Below, one piece after another: positions 1-9,294 of a stretch of 64,000 nt of DNA (positions within the stretch are counted from its first letter, which is position 1; every line of letters begins with the position of its first letter). A program made the position numbers and the translations under genes. The DNA lies in NCBI GenBank assembly GCA_946407705.1, contig CAMJPC010000002.1, positions 310,001-374,000 of the forward strand, written 5' to 3'. The notes beneath the pieces are model-generated. The model had not been told where the DNA came from, made no database searches, and worked only from the letters and a program-made list of their open reading frames with translations. This DNA comes from an uncultured Clostridia bacterium. Lineage in GTDB: Bacteria; Bacillota; Clostridia; Saccharofermentanales; Saccharofermentanaceae.

Positions 1-1375
1 AAAGTACCTTTTTGTCCGTCATTAGAGTAACGTCACCGCCTTTGATCTCCGCATTCATCTCGGGAAATTCTTTCAGCGCTTCAGTAACGATTTCTTTAAC
101 ATTCACTTCTTCTTTATTCAGTTTGGCCTTGCCTGATTCACCCTTCGAGAACTGAAGGATGTCAGCGATAGCGTGATCCATGGTAACGACTTTATCGTTA
201 AGCGTTTTAGCGTATTCGCGCACTTTCTCGGGATCTTCGGATGATTCCTCGAGATTGTCGAGATAGAACATCATGGTCGACAGCGGCGTCTTGAGGTCAT
301 GCGCCATGGCCTCCGTTGTCTCGACCCTGTATTCGAAGATCTTCCAGACGGTCTTGTCTTTCTGGTATCTGACGATCGCGAAAACAAATGCCGTTACCGC
401 TGCGAGTACTATGGCAGCAGCTATTATGATCGCTGAAGAGACCGGAGCAAGCATAAAGACAGGGGGATACGGATAATATGGTTGGGTGTAACCGATATAC
501 CAGCCGTAATCGCTCATAAGGCCTTTCGACAATTTATCCAGATACTCATTAGGCTCGATCTCATTGGTATCAAGCTCGGAATCTGGAACGATGACATACA
601 GAAAATCAGCAGAGGTAAGTTCCGGTGACGTTCTGTAATTGAGCCAAATGTATGTGCCATCACTGTAATTTGGTTCTTTGGAAAAATCGATCATTTCATA
701 TCCCTTTGTATCCGCAGGTGTACAATCGATCAGATATTCACGGTTCATGTAAACTACTTTTACCATTCCCGGAAGGAATGTACGGGTTTCACGGTTAACG
801 TAAACGGTCATCAGCCTGTGTGCTCTGAAGTAATCAAACTTTCCCACATGTTCAGCATTGTCAAAGAGAGGATCCCTTGCCCATTTATCGTACATCTCAT
901 TTTGCTTTCTCTCATCAAACATGCCGTTCATGTATCCGTTCACGGGATCAAGATAAGACATGTTTTCGATGAAAAAAATATCTTCTTTCACAATGGCCTC
1001 TTTGGGGTTATTCGGATCAGGCTTCGCATCAACGATACTGAATCTCGCGGTATCACCAACAGTAATATGCTTATCTTTTATGGTAACTTCAACATACGAA
1101 TGGTCAAAGTTCTGATAAATCGCAATCTTGCACTTCAACACATCCAGATCCTTTTTGTATTGTTCCGAATCCGGATCCTCTTTGCTCATGGTCTTGGTGA
1201 CCTCAACTATCCTCTTGAGGATTTCTTCCCGCTGCTTATCAACGTTTTGCCAGACATAATCATCAAGCCGGTATAAAGCATAAGATGCCAATATCGCAAA
1301 GACTACCAGTGATATCAAAAACCTGACGGCAAATATTCTGCCGAACTTAGGCTCAGTAATGGATTTCTTTATCAT
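1..1375 (-). CDS. Sensor histidine kinase, N-terminal part (cut by window edge)
   Basis: Membrane sensor kinase of a two-component system. The frame opens at ATG 1375 behind an AAGGAG site and runs off the window at position 1 after about 458 residues. It shows a first membrane segment (about residues 13-33), a large extracytoplasmic domain of about 270 residues, a second membrane segment near 305-327, and a HisKA dimerisation domain with the phospho-acceptor motif MAHDLKTPLS near residue 358. The ATPase domain lies outside the window. It starts 22 bp after the response regulator stop, so the two genes are almost certainly co-transcribed and act as partners. The signal sensed is not evident. 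Confidence 0.9.
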   Translation of the reverse strand, partial: MIKKSITEPKFGRIFAVRFLISLVVFAILASYALYRLDDYVWQNVDKQREEILKRIVEVTKTMSKEDPDSEQYKKDLDVLKCKIAIYQNFDHSYVEVTIKDKHITVGDTARFSIVDAKPDPNNPKEAIVKEDIFFIENMSYLDPVNGYMNGMFDERKQNEMYDKWARDPLFDNAEHVGKFDYFRAHRLMTVYVNRETRTFLPGMVKVVYMNREYLIDCTPADTKGYEMIDFSKEPNYSDGTYIWLNYRTSPELTSADFLYVIVPDSELDTNEIEPNEYLDKLSKGLMSDYGWYIGYTQPYYPYPPVFMLAPVSSAIIIAAAIVLAAVTAFVFAIVRYQKDKTVWKIFEYRVETTEAMAHDLKTPLSTMMFYLDNLEESSEDPEKVREYAKTLNDKVVTMDHAIADILQFSKGESGKAKLNKEEVNVKEIVTEALKEFPEMNAEIKGGDVTLMTDKKVL

Positions 1376-1397
1376 AAGATCAACTCCTTAAAACAGT

Positions 1398-2066
1398 TCA
1401 GACGATCTTGTAACCGCCTCCAATAACGGTCTTGATCGCGTTACCGTAACTGCCGAGACTCTTTCTGAGTTTCTTGATGTGGCTGTCGACTGTTCTGTCG
1501 GTACCGTCAAATCCGACACCCCACACCATGTCCAAAAGCCTGTCTCTGTCCAGGACAATGCCTTTGTTCTCCATAAGAGCTTTAAGGAGGAAATATTCTT
1601 TGGGAGCAAGCTTGATCTTCTGTCCGCCTGCCTCGACATCCATGCGAAGCGGATAAAGCTTGATGTCACCACACTCGATGACGACTTCCTTTGTAAGCTC
1701 AGCCTCAGTCCTGCCCAGGAGCGCCAGACACTTGGCATATAAGACCTTAGGCGAAAATGGCTTGACCATGTATTCGTCGGCGCCGATCTCATAGCCCTTC
1801 AGGATGTTGTCTTCATTTCCGAGTGCAGTCAGGAACACAATGGGACACCTGCTCTTATTGCGCAATGCCTTGCAGATCTCAAATCCGTTCGGTCCGGGAA
1901 GCATGATATCCAGTATCGCGATGTCGAAATCTTTTTCGTCTACGAGTCTGAGCGCAGCAGTGCCGTCCGCTGCGGTAAAGACATCAAAAGAGCCCTTGTT
2001 CTTGAAATAACCGGCAACAAGCGCAAGCAGTTCTTCATTATCCTCAACGATTAAGATCCTGACCAT
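1398..2066 (-). CDS. OmpR/PhoB-family response regulator
   Basis: DNA-binding response regulator of 222 residues. The receiver domain occupies residues 1-118, with the acidic pair in VEDNEE, the phospho-acceptor Asp in ILDIMLP (about D53) and the conserved Lys in YMVKPFSP (about K102). A winged-helix effector domain follows (about 125-222, ending in the typical DSHIKKLRKS...GGGYKIV pattern). A GGAGG site lies just upstream of the ATG. It precedes the partner kinase by 22 bp in the same operon. Two half-sites spaced 11 bp upstream (2104-2120) would fit autoregulation. Target genes are unknown. Confidence 0.95.
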   Translation of the reverse strand: MVRILIVEDNEELLALVAGYFKNKGSFDVFTAADGTAALRLVDEKDFDIAILDIMLPGPNGFEICKALRNKSRCPIVFLTALGNEDNILKGYEIGADEYMVKPFSPKVLYAKCLALLGRTEAELTKEVVIECGDIKLYPLRMDVEAGGQKIKLAPKEYFLLKALMENKGIVLDRDRLLDMVWGVGFDGTDRTVDSHIKKLRKSLGSYGNAIKTVIGGGYKIV

Positions 2067-2103
2067 CAGAATTCCCTCCTTGGGGAAATACTACAATACG
2101 CAT

Positions 2104-2120
2104 GTGACCTTTGTATGACC
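2104..2120 (-). promoter_or_regulatory. Possible OmpR/PhoB-type direct repeat upstream of the response regulator
   Basis: On the minus strand the pentamer GGTCA (GGTCAT then GGTCAC) appears twice with 11-bp spacing, about 40-55 bp upstream of the response regulator start. An 11-bp periodicity is characteristic of OmpR/PhoB-family binding sites, so this is a reasonable candidate for self-regulation. This is an inference from spacing only. Confidence 0.35.
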
Positions 2121-2130
2121 ATCGGCATCG

Positions 2131-2152
2131 AAAATCATTATCCGATGATTTT
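2131..2152 (-). terminator. Weak hairpin between the solute-binding protein and response regulator genes
   Basis: An 8-bp inverted repeat (AAAATCAT ... ATGATTTT) lies downstream of the solute-binding protein gene, with T residues only inside the 3' arm. It may terminate that transcript, but the tail is not convincing. Confidence 0.35.
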
Positions 2153-2180
2153 TCCTCTTTGTATTTCAGACCGGCTTCCG

Positions 2181-3470
2181 TTATTTGCTGAAAGATCCGT
2201 AACCAGAGGCAGCCTCGTCTATGGTCATTGCTCCGGTTCCGACCTTATATACAGCCTGTCTCATCTGCAATAACGCATCGTCTGACAGACCGATCTCTTC
2301 CGGTGAAATGATGCGGGAAGTCTTAACTTTTCCGAAGGCAGCGTACATGCTGTTAAATGACAGATCTTTCGTCGGCGACATAAGGCCCTTCTTCTGCGCC
2401 ATGTTGCTCAGCTCCGCTGACGTGATAAGGAAACGCATGAACTCGTTTGCCATCTTGAGATTGCCGCTGTCCTTGTTGACGGAGAACTGCAGATTCGGCA
2501 TGTCAACGAAGGTTGCGCCTTCATCCGACATGGGGATCGGAACGAAACTGAAATTAAAGGGCGAAGCGATGAATGCCTCCGAGCGGCTCTTACGTTTCTC
2601 CGTTCCCGAAACGGTATCTCCGGAAGCGGTCATCATGGGTACGTCGCCCTCGAAAAAGCGGAGGATGACGGCATCGTAGTTGTTCTTGATCTCATCACAG
2701 TTCTTAACGTCAACTAAGCCGTCATTCATGAACTGCTTTATCTTCTCAAGAGACGGTCTTAAATACACGCCTGCGGAAGGATCGAGCGAGTTGAGTTTTT
2801 TGATTGCCTCTTTATCTTTCGCCACGCTTTCGAATAAGGTCGGATATATCGCCAAAGTATAGAGCGATGTCGTCTCTTCTTTGGAGAATCCCATCATCGG
2901 ATTCTTATAGCCCTTTTCGCGGAAAGCATTGCATACGTTGATGAGTTCCTTGTAAGTTGTCGGAACCTTAAGACCTTCCTTTTTGAAAAGGTCTTCATTA
3001 ACGAGCATTCCATAGGTATTTGAGAATACCGGGACCATGGGAAGCGATCCGTCATCCGTTTTCAAAAGGATGTTGCTTCTGATGCAGTTCAGATCAAGTC
3101 CCAGTGACTTGTCTGCAAGGTTCTCCGCATGATCTATGGATGACTTGTATTTTTCGCGTCCGTACATCCAGGAGTAATTGACATAGATGTCAGGCGCATC
3201 CTTTCCGTTCAGGACCGTGCCGATCATGTTGTTATAGTCATCGATCTTCGTGTATTTAAGTTCCACATTGGGATAGAATTTGTTGAAGCGGTCGAATTCG
3301 GCCTCCAGCGCCTCAAAATTGTCGTATCCTCCGGCAACGTTGATCTGGCACTTGGTGTTCGTATCAAGAGCAGGTTTAAAGGCTTTGTCAGCCGGTTTGT
3401 TTCCGGAACCGCATCCTGCGAGCTGCAGGGCCATCAGTGCGGACAAAAACATGCAGATGATCTTTTTCAT
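2181..3470 (-). CDS. Extracellular solute-binding lipoprotein (family 1 fold)
   Basis: Lipoprotein of 429 residues with a signal peptide and lipobox LAGC (Cys20), then a periplasmic-binding-protein-like region: an N-terminal lobe with ALEAEFDRFNKFYPNVEL, then DAPDIYVN and a MANEFMRFL segment typical of ABC-type sugar-binding proteins. The longer upstream open frame is rejected, because ATG 3470 has a GGAAGGAAAG site and its ATG overlaps the stop of the upstream hybrid kinase (ATGA). No ABC permease or ATPase is adjacent. Coupling to a kinase suggests it delivers ligand information to the sensor rather than feeding a transporter, but that is inference. Confidence 0.85.
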   Translation of the reverse strand: MKKIICMFLSALMALQLAGCGSGNKPADKAFKPALDTNTKCQINVAGGYDNFEALEAEFDRFNKFYPNVELKYTKIDDYNNMIGTVLNGKDAPDIYVNYSWMYGREKYKSSIDHAENLADKSLGLDLNCIRSNILLKTDDGSLPMVPVFSNTYGMLVNEDLFKKEGLKVPTTYKELINVCNAFREKGYKNPMMGFSKEETTSLYTLAIYPTLFESVAKDKEAIKKLNSLDPSAGVYLRPSLEKIKQFMNDGLVDVKNCDEIKNNYDAVILRFFEGDVPMMTASGDTVSGTEKRKSRSEAFIASPFNFSFVPIPMSDEGATFVDMPNLQFSVNKDSGNLKMANEFMRFLITSAELSNMAQKKGLMSPTKDLSFNSMYAAFGKVKTSRIISPEEIGLSDDALLQMRQAVYKVGTGAMTIDEAASGYGSFSK

Positions 3471-6022
3471 GATTCTTTCCTTCCTTCCCGGATCCTTCGG
3501 ATCTCCTTGATGACAAGTTTTATGTCGATGGGCTTTGCGATATGCCCGTTCATTCCCGCATTCAGGCATTCCGTTACGTTTTCGGAGAATGCGTCAGCCG
3601 TCATGGCGATTATCGGTATGGATGAAGCCCAGTGTTCTTCGAGCTTCCTGATCGTCCTTGTCGCATCGAGGCCGTTCATCTCAGGCATCTGGATGTCCAT
3701 GAAGATCAGCTCATAGCTTTCCTCTTTTGCTTCACGGATCTTATCCACGCAGATCTGACCGTTTTCCGCACGTTCTGCCGTGATCCCGTACATCGAAAGC
3801 AGTGTGGATATGATCTCCCAGTTGATGTCGTTATCTTCAGCCACAAGGATGTTCATGCCCTGCAGATCGGAATAATCATCTTCAGGCTCGATCGATCTCG
3901 GCTCTTTGCCGATAAGAGCATTGATCTTGTCATACAGTGTGGAACGGAAAAGCGGTTTGCTGACGAAGCCGTTCGCACCTGCCTCCTTTGCCTTCTCTTC
4001 TATGTCGGACCAGTCATATGCCGAGATGAGCAGGATCGGGGTCTTGGTGCCTATCTCCGAACGGATCCTTCTTATGGTCTCGGTACCGTCGGTCTCAGGC
4101 ATTTTCCAGTCAACGATGATGACATCGTAATCCTTACCCGAAAGGTGCCTGTGTTCGATCATGCCAAGAGCCTCGATTCCGCTTCTCGCCTGCTCCGGAG
4201 AAGCACCAAGAGACTCAAGTGTATCTGCAGCCGTGGCGAGCATGACCTCATCGTCATCAACGATAAGAACGTCTATGGGATCAAGCTTCATTTCCTCACG
4301 CTGTCTTTCGGACAAAGGAATGTCGAGCGTTACGGTGAACGTCGTACCCTTGCCCTGCTCGCTGCTGCATTCGATCGTACCTTCCATCAGTTCGACCATC
4401 TGCTTTGTGATGGCGAGGCCCAGGCCCGTACCCTGAATGCTGTTGACACGGCTGTCCACCTGCCTCGAAAACGGCTGGTACATGTCCTCTATGAACTCTG
4501 GACTCATGCCGATGCCCGTATCTGCGACAGTGTAGATCAGGCGTATAGAGTCAGGCTTGGAACTCTGCTCCTCACGCAGATCGACACTGACCTTTCCGCC
4601 GGGTTCCGTGTACTTAATGGCATTGGAAAGAATGTTGATGTAGATCTGGTTCAGACGGAGCTGGTCTGCATATAAGTATTCCTTTTCCATCTTGTTGATG
4701 TGGAAACTGAATTCGAGGTTCTTCTCCTTGATCATCGGCTGCGAAATGTTTACGAGGTTCTCGACCGTTTCCACGATGGAGAAAGTCAAAGGGCTGAGTT
4801 TGAGCTTTCCGCTCTCAACCTTCGAAATGTCCAGAATGTCATTGATCAAAGTCAACAGGTGGTTACTCGCAAGACTGATCTTTCTGAGGCTTTCACCAGT
4901 TGCATCCACATCACCGAGATTCTTCTCAGCGATGGTCGTAAGGCCTATGATCGCGTTCATCGGGGTCCTGATGTCGTGTGACATGGTTGAAAGGAAATCC
5001 GTCTTTGCTTTATTTGCGGATTCGGCTTTCCTTGTCGTTGCCTGAAGTCTCTTATTAAGGATGAGCATGTGGAACATATCAAAGAGGAACAGTATCAGCA
5101 GGCCTGCAGAAACGACTCCGATCAGAAGCCAGTTCTGTCTGGTCACGTTAAGGTCACTTGCCGGAACGAGGCCCAGCATTGTCCATCCGGAATATGCATC
5201 TACGGGAGTAAAGGCAAGTATGCACTCGTCCCCGTGCGAATCTGTCATCGTGACGGAACCCGTCGATGAAGTGATCTTCTCGGACAATTGCTTCATCGAT
5301 TCAGGGTCTTCCTGATTATAGGACTTGTAGAATTCAAAGAAGTTGGAATTCTTAAATCCTGAGCCCTTGAGAATGTAATCGCCGTCAGCATCGATCATGG
5401 ACAGTTCCGCATTGACGAACTCCGTCTGCGCAAAGATCCATTTCTGCTCAAGTTCCGAGATTGGTAATATGCGCATCAGGACTGCCGCCCTGGATTTATT
5501 GCCGTCTGGATCTCGGAGAGTGATCTTATTGCAGAAAGCGAGTGACTGCTCACCGTTCATCGGGTTTGTATAGGCGCGTGTGATCTTGATCGAATCTCCG
5601 ATCTCATCGCCCCAGTTCACGTTGTTCAGAAGATCGACGCGTTCATATGAAACCTTGTAATCATCTGCCGTACCCTGTCTGGGACGGGTTGAAAGACCCG
5701 TGAGCGTGTCAAGGAAAACAATGTGTGCCGATGTATTCTTAATCACATGCGAGGTGCGTATGTATCCTGCAGCCTCTTCCATGGTCATGGCGCTGTTTTC
5801 AATGTAGCGCGCCCATATGTCGCAGACTCTCTGCTCGCCCTCCATGTAATTGGCCGTAACCTTTTCCATGGTGACCGTGCTGTTTTCGAAGTACTCAACC
5901 TGCCTGCGGTAAGAATCCCTGCTCGCAAAACCGGCATAGAAGACAACAAAGCCTAATATCGCGGCTATGATCATCACGTTGAAGATGATAATAAAGACTC
6001 TTTTCGTGTTCTGGTTATCCAT
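3467..6022 (-). CDS. Hybrid sensor histidine kinase with two receiver domains
   Basis: Protein of 851 residues. Order of parts: N-terminal membrane segment (about 9-31), extracytoplasmic double-Cache-like sensor domain, second membrane segment (about 305-327), HisKA with SHDIRTPMNAII (His near 348), HATPase with GTGLGLAITKQ, receiver 1 (starts about 589, Asp in IIVDWKMPETDG), and receiver 2 (starts about 724, Asp in IFMDIQMPEMNG). No DNA-binding output domain is present, so it should pass phosphate on within the hybrid chain or to another protein. ATG 6022 was chosen over the upstream frame because it places the membrane segment at the N-terminus and has a GAGG site. The stop overlaps the start of the downstream solute-binding lipoprotein. 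Confidence 0.92.
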   Translation of the reverse strand: MDNQNTKRVFIIIFNVMIIAAILGFVVFYAGFASRDSYRRQVEYFENSTVTMEKVTANYMEGEQRVCDIWARYIENSAMTMEEAAGYIRTSHVIKNTSAHIVFLDTLTGLSTRPRQGTADDYKVSYERVDLLNNVNWGDEIGDSIKITRAYTNPMNGEQSLAFCNKITLRDPDGNKSRAAVLMRILPISELEQKWIFAQTEFVNAELSMIDADGDYILKGSGFKNSNFFEFYKSYNQEDPESMKQLSEKITSSTGSVTMTDSHGDECILAFTPVDAYSGWTMLGLVPASDLNVTRQNWLLIGVVSAGLLILFLFDMFHMLILNKRLQATTRKAESANKAKTDFLSTMSHDIRTPMNAIIGLTTIAEKNLGDVDATGESLRKISLASNHLLTLINDILDISKVESGKLKLSPLTFSIVETVENLVNISQPMIKEKNLEFSFHINKMEKEYLYADQLRLNQIYINILSNAIKYTEPGGKVSVDLREEQSSKPDSIRLIYTVADTGIGMSPEFIEDMYQPFSRQVDSRVNSIQGTGLGLAITKQMVELMEGTIECSSEQGKGTTFTVTLDIPLSERQREEMKLDPIDVLIVDDDEVMLATAADTLESLGASPEQARSGIEALGMIEHRHLSGKDYDVIIVDWKMPETDGTETIRRIRSEIGTKTPILLISAYDWSDIEEKAKEAGANGFVSKPLFRSTLYDKINALIGKEPRSIEPEDDYSDLQGMNILVAEDNDINWEIISTLLSMYGITAERAENGQICVDKIREAKEESYELIFMDIQMPEMNGLDATRTIRKLEEHWASSIPIIAMTADAFSENVTECLNAGMNGHIAKPIDIKLVIKEIRRIREGRKES

Positions 6023-6090
6023 TAAAGCCTCGCCGGTTCTTATATTAAAAATAATTGACTTATATCTTATTATATCAATTCTGAACGCCG

Positions 6091-6123
6091 AAAAAAACAA
6101 AGGATCCCGTTTTCACGGGATCC
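6091..6123 (-). terminator. Rho-independent terminator
   Basis: A perfect 9-bp inverted repeat (GGATCCCGT / ACGGGATCC) is followed on the minus strand by TTTGTTTTTTT. It sits just after the stop of the gene at 6146-6856 and separates it from the hybrid kinase. Confidence 0.85.
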
Positions 6124-6145
6124 CCAGTATGGTAATTCTTTGTTC

Positions 6146-6856
6146 TTACTTGGTGAAAATGGTTTTTACCTTTACGTCTCTGGTTATCTGGAGACACTTG
6201 AAACTGTACTCATATTTTATGTCATTCGTGCCTTCCTCGGCTTTGGACGTCCTGTTGAGCGAGACGCTGTACTTGTAGTTTCCCTGCGTATTGGCGATGT
6301 AAGAGGATTTGCCCGACTTGTAATCCTCAAGCTCCTTGTCTGAGAACGGGAATCCCTTTTCCTTGAAGAAAGCGTTCCAGTCATCGAGTGAAGCCTTGCG
6401 CATGTCCTTACCGTCGATAAGAACGGTTACGCTTTCATCCTGATATTCGGGGAAATATGAAAGCTCAAAAATCGTGCATCTGCGGAGCGACTGGTTCTGT
6501 GAATTAAAGTTTGCGACCTTGATGCCGACTCCGGTACTGATCCCCCTGCTATCGCCGTCAGGAATGCCGATGTAGTACACGGTGTTATGGATCTGCTTCC
6601 GCGTTACCGACTTACCAAGATCCTTGACACGCGCGGTTCCATTAAGAATGTAGAATCCCTGCTTCTCAATGTCATCTATGCTGCTCCTCAGATCGATCTT
6701 TTTATCGTTTATCACGATCGTATGCTTTGCTGCGAGAACATAGTTGGTCAGAAAATAATAACCGGCGAAAGCAATGAGCGCTATCGCGATTATCGAAGTA
6801 AAAACGCCGCCCGCCTTGTTCTTTTTCTTGGCCGGAGCCTGTGTGTTGTTTGACAT
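6146..6856 (-). CDS. Single-pass membrane protein of unknown function
   Basis: Protein of 236 residues, not recognised. It has a Lys-rich cytoplasmic start, one membrane segment (about 18-40), then a roughly 195-residue extracytoplasmic domain of mixed beta character. GGAG and AGGAAA sites precede the ATG, and a strong terminator follows the stop. It is probably monocistronic, as the S41 protease upstream ends 84 bp before its start. Confidence 0.75.
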   Translation of the reverse strand: MSNNTQAPAKKKNKAGGVFTSIIAIALIAFAGYYFLTNYVLAAKHTIVINDKKIDLRSSIDDIEKQGFYILNGTARVKDLGKSVTRKQIHNTVYYIGIPDGDSRGISTGVGIKVANFNSQNQSLRRCTIFELSYFPEYQDESVTVLIDGKDMRKASLDDWNAFFKEKGFPFSDKELEDYKSGKSSYIANTQGNYKYSVSLNRTSKAEEGTNDIKYEYSFKCLQITRDVKVKTIFTK

Positions 6857-6939
6857 TTTCCTTTCTCCTTTACCCTGATCGGTTCTAAATGCCTGCCTCT
6901 GTCACTTCAGTATATTTTACACGCTTTTCCCATTCTTTT

Positions 6940-8676
6940 TCATCCGGCCTTCAGTGTGCCTTCAAGATACCCGATCACATAATCGAGCTGCGGATCTTCG
7001 GTGTTTTCCCCGTAAGTGAAGATCTTAAGCGCGAGTTCTTTCGTCATGGGGATCTTCACTTCAAGCGGGATCCTGTTCTCCCTCGTGCTGTCCGTATCGA
7101 TCAGGGGAACGCCTTCAGATGAAAGCGTCAGAGCGATCGGGTATGAGACCGAAATGTTCTTCGTAAGATAGATCAGTCCGCCGTTATTTTGGTTGACTCC
7201 GGCGCTTGCCGTAATGCCCATCAGCGTTACGTTATCGCATTCGCCGAGGAACTTTGCCATGCCGTCTCCCGCGCTTACGCACTGGGCATTTACGAGGACT
7301 GCAACGGGAAGATCCTTATATCTTCCGTCAGGGAAGATGTATTCGTTCTCGGTTATGTGGTAACCTTGCGCATCCTCGTAACCGAAAGCGCACAGATGCT
7401 TTTTCCCGGTCGTAAACAAAGATGCCAGTGCGCCTGCGACGTTATCGTAACCGCCGACGTTATTCCTGATATCGATCACCAGGTACTCCATGCCCTGGCT
7501 CTTAAGATCCTCTATCTTCTTCGCAAAGAATTCCGTGAGCTCGGGATAGTAACCTTCCTTCAGAACAGCAATGTTATCTTTAAGAGTGTCGTAATGCTCG
7601 GCTCTGATCTTTATGTAACCGCATTTGCCGCTTATCATTTTCGAAGTGTAATTCGGTGTGTAATCATGGAGCTGCAGGAATCTTGCGAATACGTAAGACA
7701 AACGGTCTGAATAGTCACCGAGCTTTTGAAGTTTTGCGTGCTGCTCGTTTCCGTCATCGCCGATGAAGGCAACATCAACGGAATCTCCGCCCTTGCCTGC
7801 AAGGAATGCGGGTCTGAAAAAGTCCTCGTTGCTCTTTACCGGGAACTGCATGAAAAGATTTATGCATTCCACTTCTGACATCGCTTCATTAATGTCCTTG
7901 CCGTCCCAGGAGACGATCCTGGTTCCGTCATGTATGCCAAGTTTATTGAGATCGCACGGCTTGTCGTAGACTGCGCCCTTTTCCGGCTCAACGAAAACGG
8001 CAACAACGGTGCCGTCATCAAGTTTCACCATGGAGAGACCGTAATCGTTTCCTGCCAGGCGCTTCATTGCGCCCTCATAAGGCTCATCACCGATCTGCGC
8101 ATATACATGCGAATCGTAAAACCTGTATGTAACCTCTGCGATAACCGCAGCATAAGCAGCCTCATCCTTATTCTTTTCCGCTTCCTCAACCTTGGGAAGA
8201 TATTCATTCAGCAGATAACCGTAATCGATCTTCTTCCAGCTGTTAAGGCAATACTCCTTTTCAAGCGTCTGAAGCATCGTCTTAAAGCTCTGCGTATAGC
8301 TCATCCTTGTGAAGTTGTGAACGACCGGCGTGCCCAAAAGATCAAAAAGAAAAACTACGCTTACAACCATTGCCCCCAAAGCGGACAAAACCGATTTAAG
8401 CGCTACGGGGACCTTCTTTTTGCCGGGCATGAGATTGATGAGCGGCAAGAGCACGAGCACATAAAGATAGAAGAAGTTCCAGAATGCGGATGGGCCGTAT
8501 ATCAGGAAATGAACAATACCGGCCAGGAGCGGCAACAAGCATAAGATGACCATTACGGCCTTTTTATCCTTGCATTTAAGAACTGGACATACGAAAGCAA
8601 GCACTATCGTATAGAGCAGAACGGCGACCGCAAAGATCCCGCTTGCGGTCTTTAGCGTAAGCATCAGTAAATACAT
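6940..8676 (-). CDS. Membrane-anchored S41-family (CtpA/tail-specific) peptidase
   Basis: Protein of 578 residues with about four N-terminal membrane segments (residues 1-160) and a C-terminal S41 catalytic region. Features seen are GKCGYIKIRAE, VIDIRNNVGGYDN (the hallmark DxRxNxGG motif) and NAQCVSAGDGMAKFL, which carries the likely catalytic Ser (near 468) in the family SAG(D/E) context. Active-site Lys is not certain. The ATG at 8676 has a weak AGGGTGA site; an earlier ATG at 8709 is possible. The polytopic anchor is unusual for this family. It is divergent from blaI-like 8915. Substrate unknown. Confidence 0.82.
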   Translation of the reverse strand: MYLLMLTLKTASGIFAVAVLLYTIVLAFVCPVLKCKDKKAVMVILCLLPLLAGIVHFLIYGPSAFWNFFYLYVLVLLPLINLMPGKKKVPVALKSVLSALGAMVVSVVFLFDLLGTPVVHNFTRMSYTQSFKTMLQTLEKEYCLNSWKKIDYGYLLNEYLPKVEEAEKNKDEAAYAAVIAEVTYRFYDSHVYAQIGDEPYEGAMKRLAGNDYGLSMVKLDDGTVVAVFVEPEKGAVYDKPCDLNKLGIHDGTRIVSWDGKDINEAMSEVECINLFMQFPVKSNEDFFRPAFLAGKGGDSVDVAFIGDDGNEQHAKLQKLGDYSDRLSYVFARFLQLHDYTPNYTSKMISGKCGYIKIRAEHYDTLKDNIAVLKEGYYPELTEFFAKKIEDLKSQGMEYLVIDIRNNVGGYDNVAGALASLFTTGKKHLCAFGYEDAQGYHITENEYIFPDGRYKDLPVAVLVNAQCVSAGDGMAKFLGECDNVTLMGITASAGVNQNNGGLIYLTKNISVSYPIALTLSSEGVPLIDTDSTRENRIPLEVKIPMTKELALKIFTYGENTEDPQLDYVIGYLEGTLKAG

Positions 8677-8836
8677 GTTTTGATCACCCTTTGATTTAAT
8701 TAATGACATTATAACAGCAGGTTTTACGGATACAAATAAACTTCCGGCAGATGATCCGCAAGACCTTAAGATCATGTGGCAAGGCTCTCTCCGGGGTGCT
8801 TTTTTTAGGCAAAATTGGGGCATCCTGCCGCTTCAG

Positions 8837-8890
8837 TTGACAACTGTAACCTCCGCGTGCTAAATTGAACATGCTTAAGCTACAATTGTA
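8837..8890 (+). promoter_or_regulatory. Promoter with two BlaI/MecI-type operators
   Basis: A -35 TTGACA (8837-8842) and a -10 TAAATT (8861-8866) precede the repressor gene. The known BlaI/MecI operator is TACAnnTGTA. One perfect copy, TACAATTGTA, is at 8881-8890, and a one-mismatch copy, GACAACTGTA, overlaps the -35 at 8839-8848. This fits autorepression of the BlaI-M56 operon, relieved when the sensor peptidase triggers cleavage of the repressor. Confidence 0.75.
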
Positions 8891-8914
8891 AACTGCACTT
8901 TGGAGGTTATTATC

Positions 8915-9292
8915 ATGTCAGATAATCTTGCCAGCAAGATCACTGATTCCGAACTGGAAGTCATGAAGCTGCTGTGGCGCGCAAAGGACGCTCTGCCCGT
9001 CACGGAGATCCGTGAACAGCTGCAGGGATCAAAAGGCTGGGAGCCTGCGACGATCAAGACACTGATCTCCAGACTCGTTTCAAAAGGCGTAGTACATCAG
9101 GAAAAGCGTAATGTCTACTACTATTCTCCGGTCATCACGGAAAAGGAATACAGTTCATGGGCAACGAAGGATCTCATTACCCGCATCTATAACGGAAAAG
9201 CCCGTGATCTGATAGCTTCTCTCGTCAATTCGGACGGCCTTTCACAGGACGATCTCGCCGAATTACGGGAAATGTTCAAGGTGGAGGAATAA
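8915..9292 (+). CDS. BlaI/MecI/CopY-family transcriptional repressor
   Basis: Protein of 125 residues with the family winged helix: ITDSELEVMKLLW at the N-terminus, ATIKTLISRLVSKG as recognition helix region, and NVYYYSPVITEKEY wing. The C-terminal dimerisation helices include DLIASLV and LAELREMF. ATG 8915 follows GGAGGT. The stop is 2 bp before the M56 peptidase start, so the pair is translationally linked. Family members are cleaved after signalling by the partner M56 membrane peptidase. Operators of the family consensus lie directly upstream. Confidence 0.95.
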   Translation: MSDNLASKITDSELEVMKLLWRAKDALPVTEIREQLQGSKGWEPATIKTLISRLVSKGVVHQEKRNVYYYSPVITEKEYSSWATKDLITRIYNGKARDLIASLVNSDGLSQDDLAELREMFKVEE

Positions 9293-9294
9293 AA

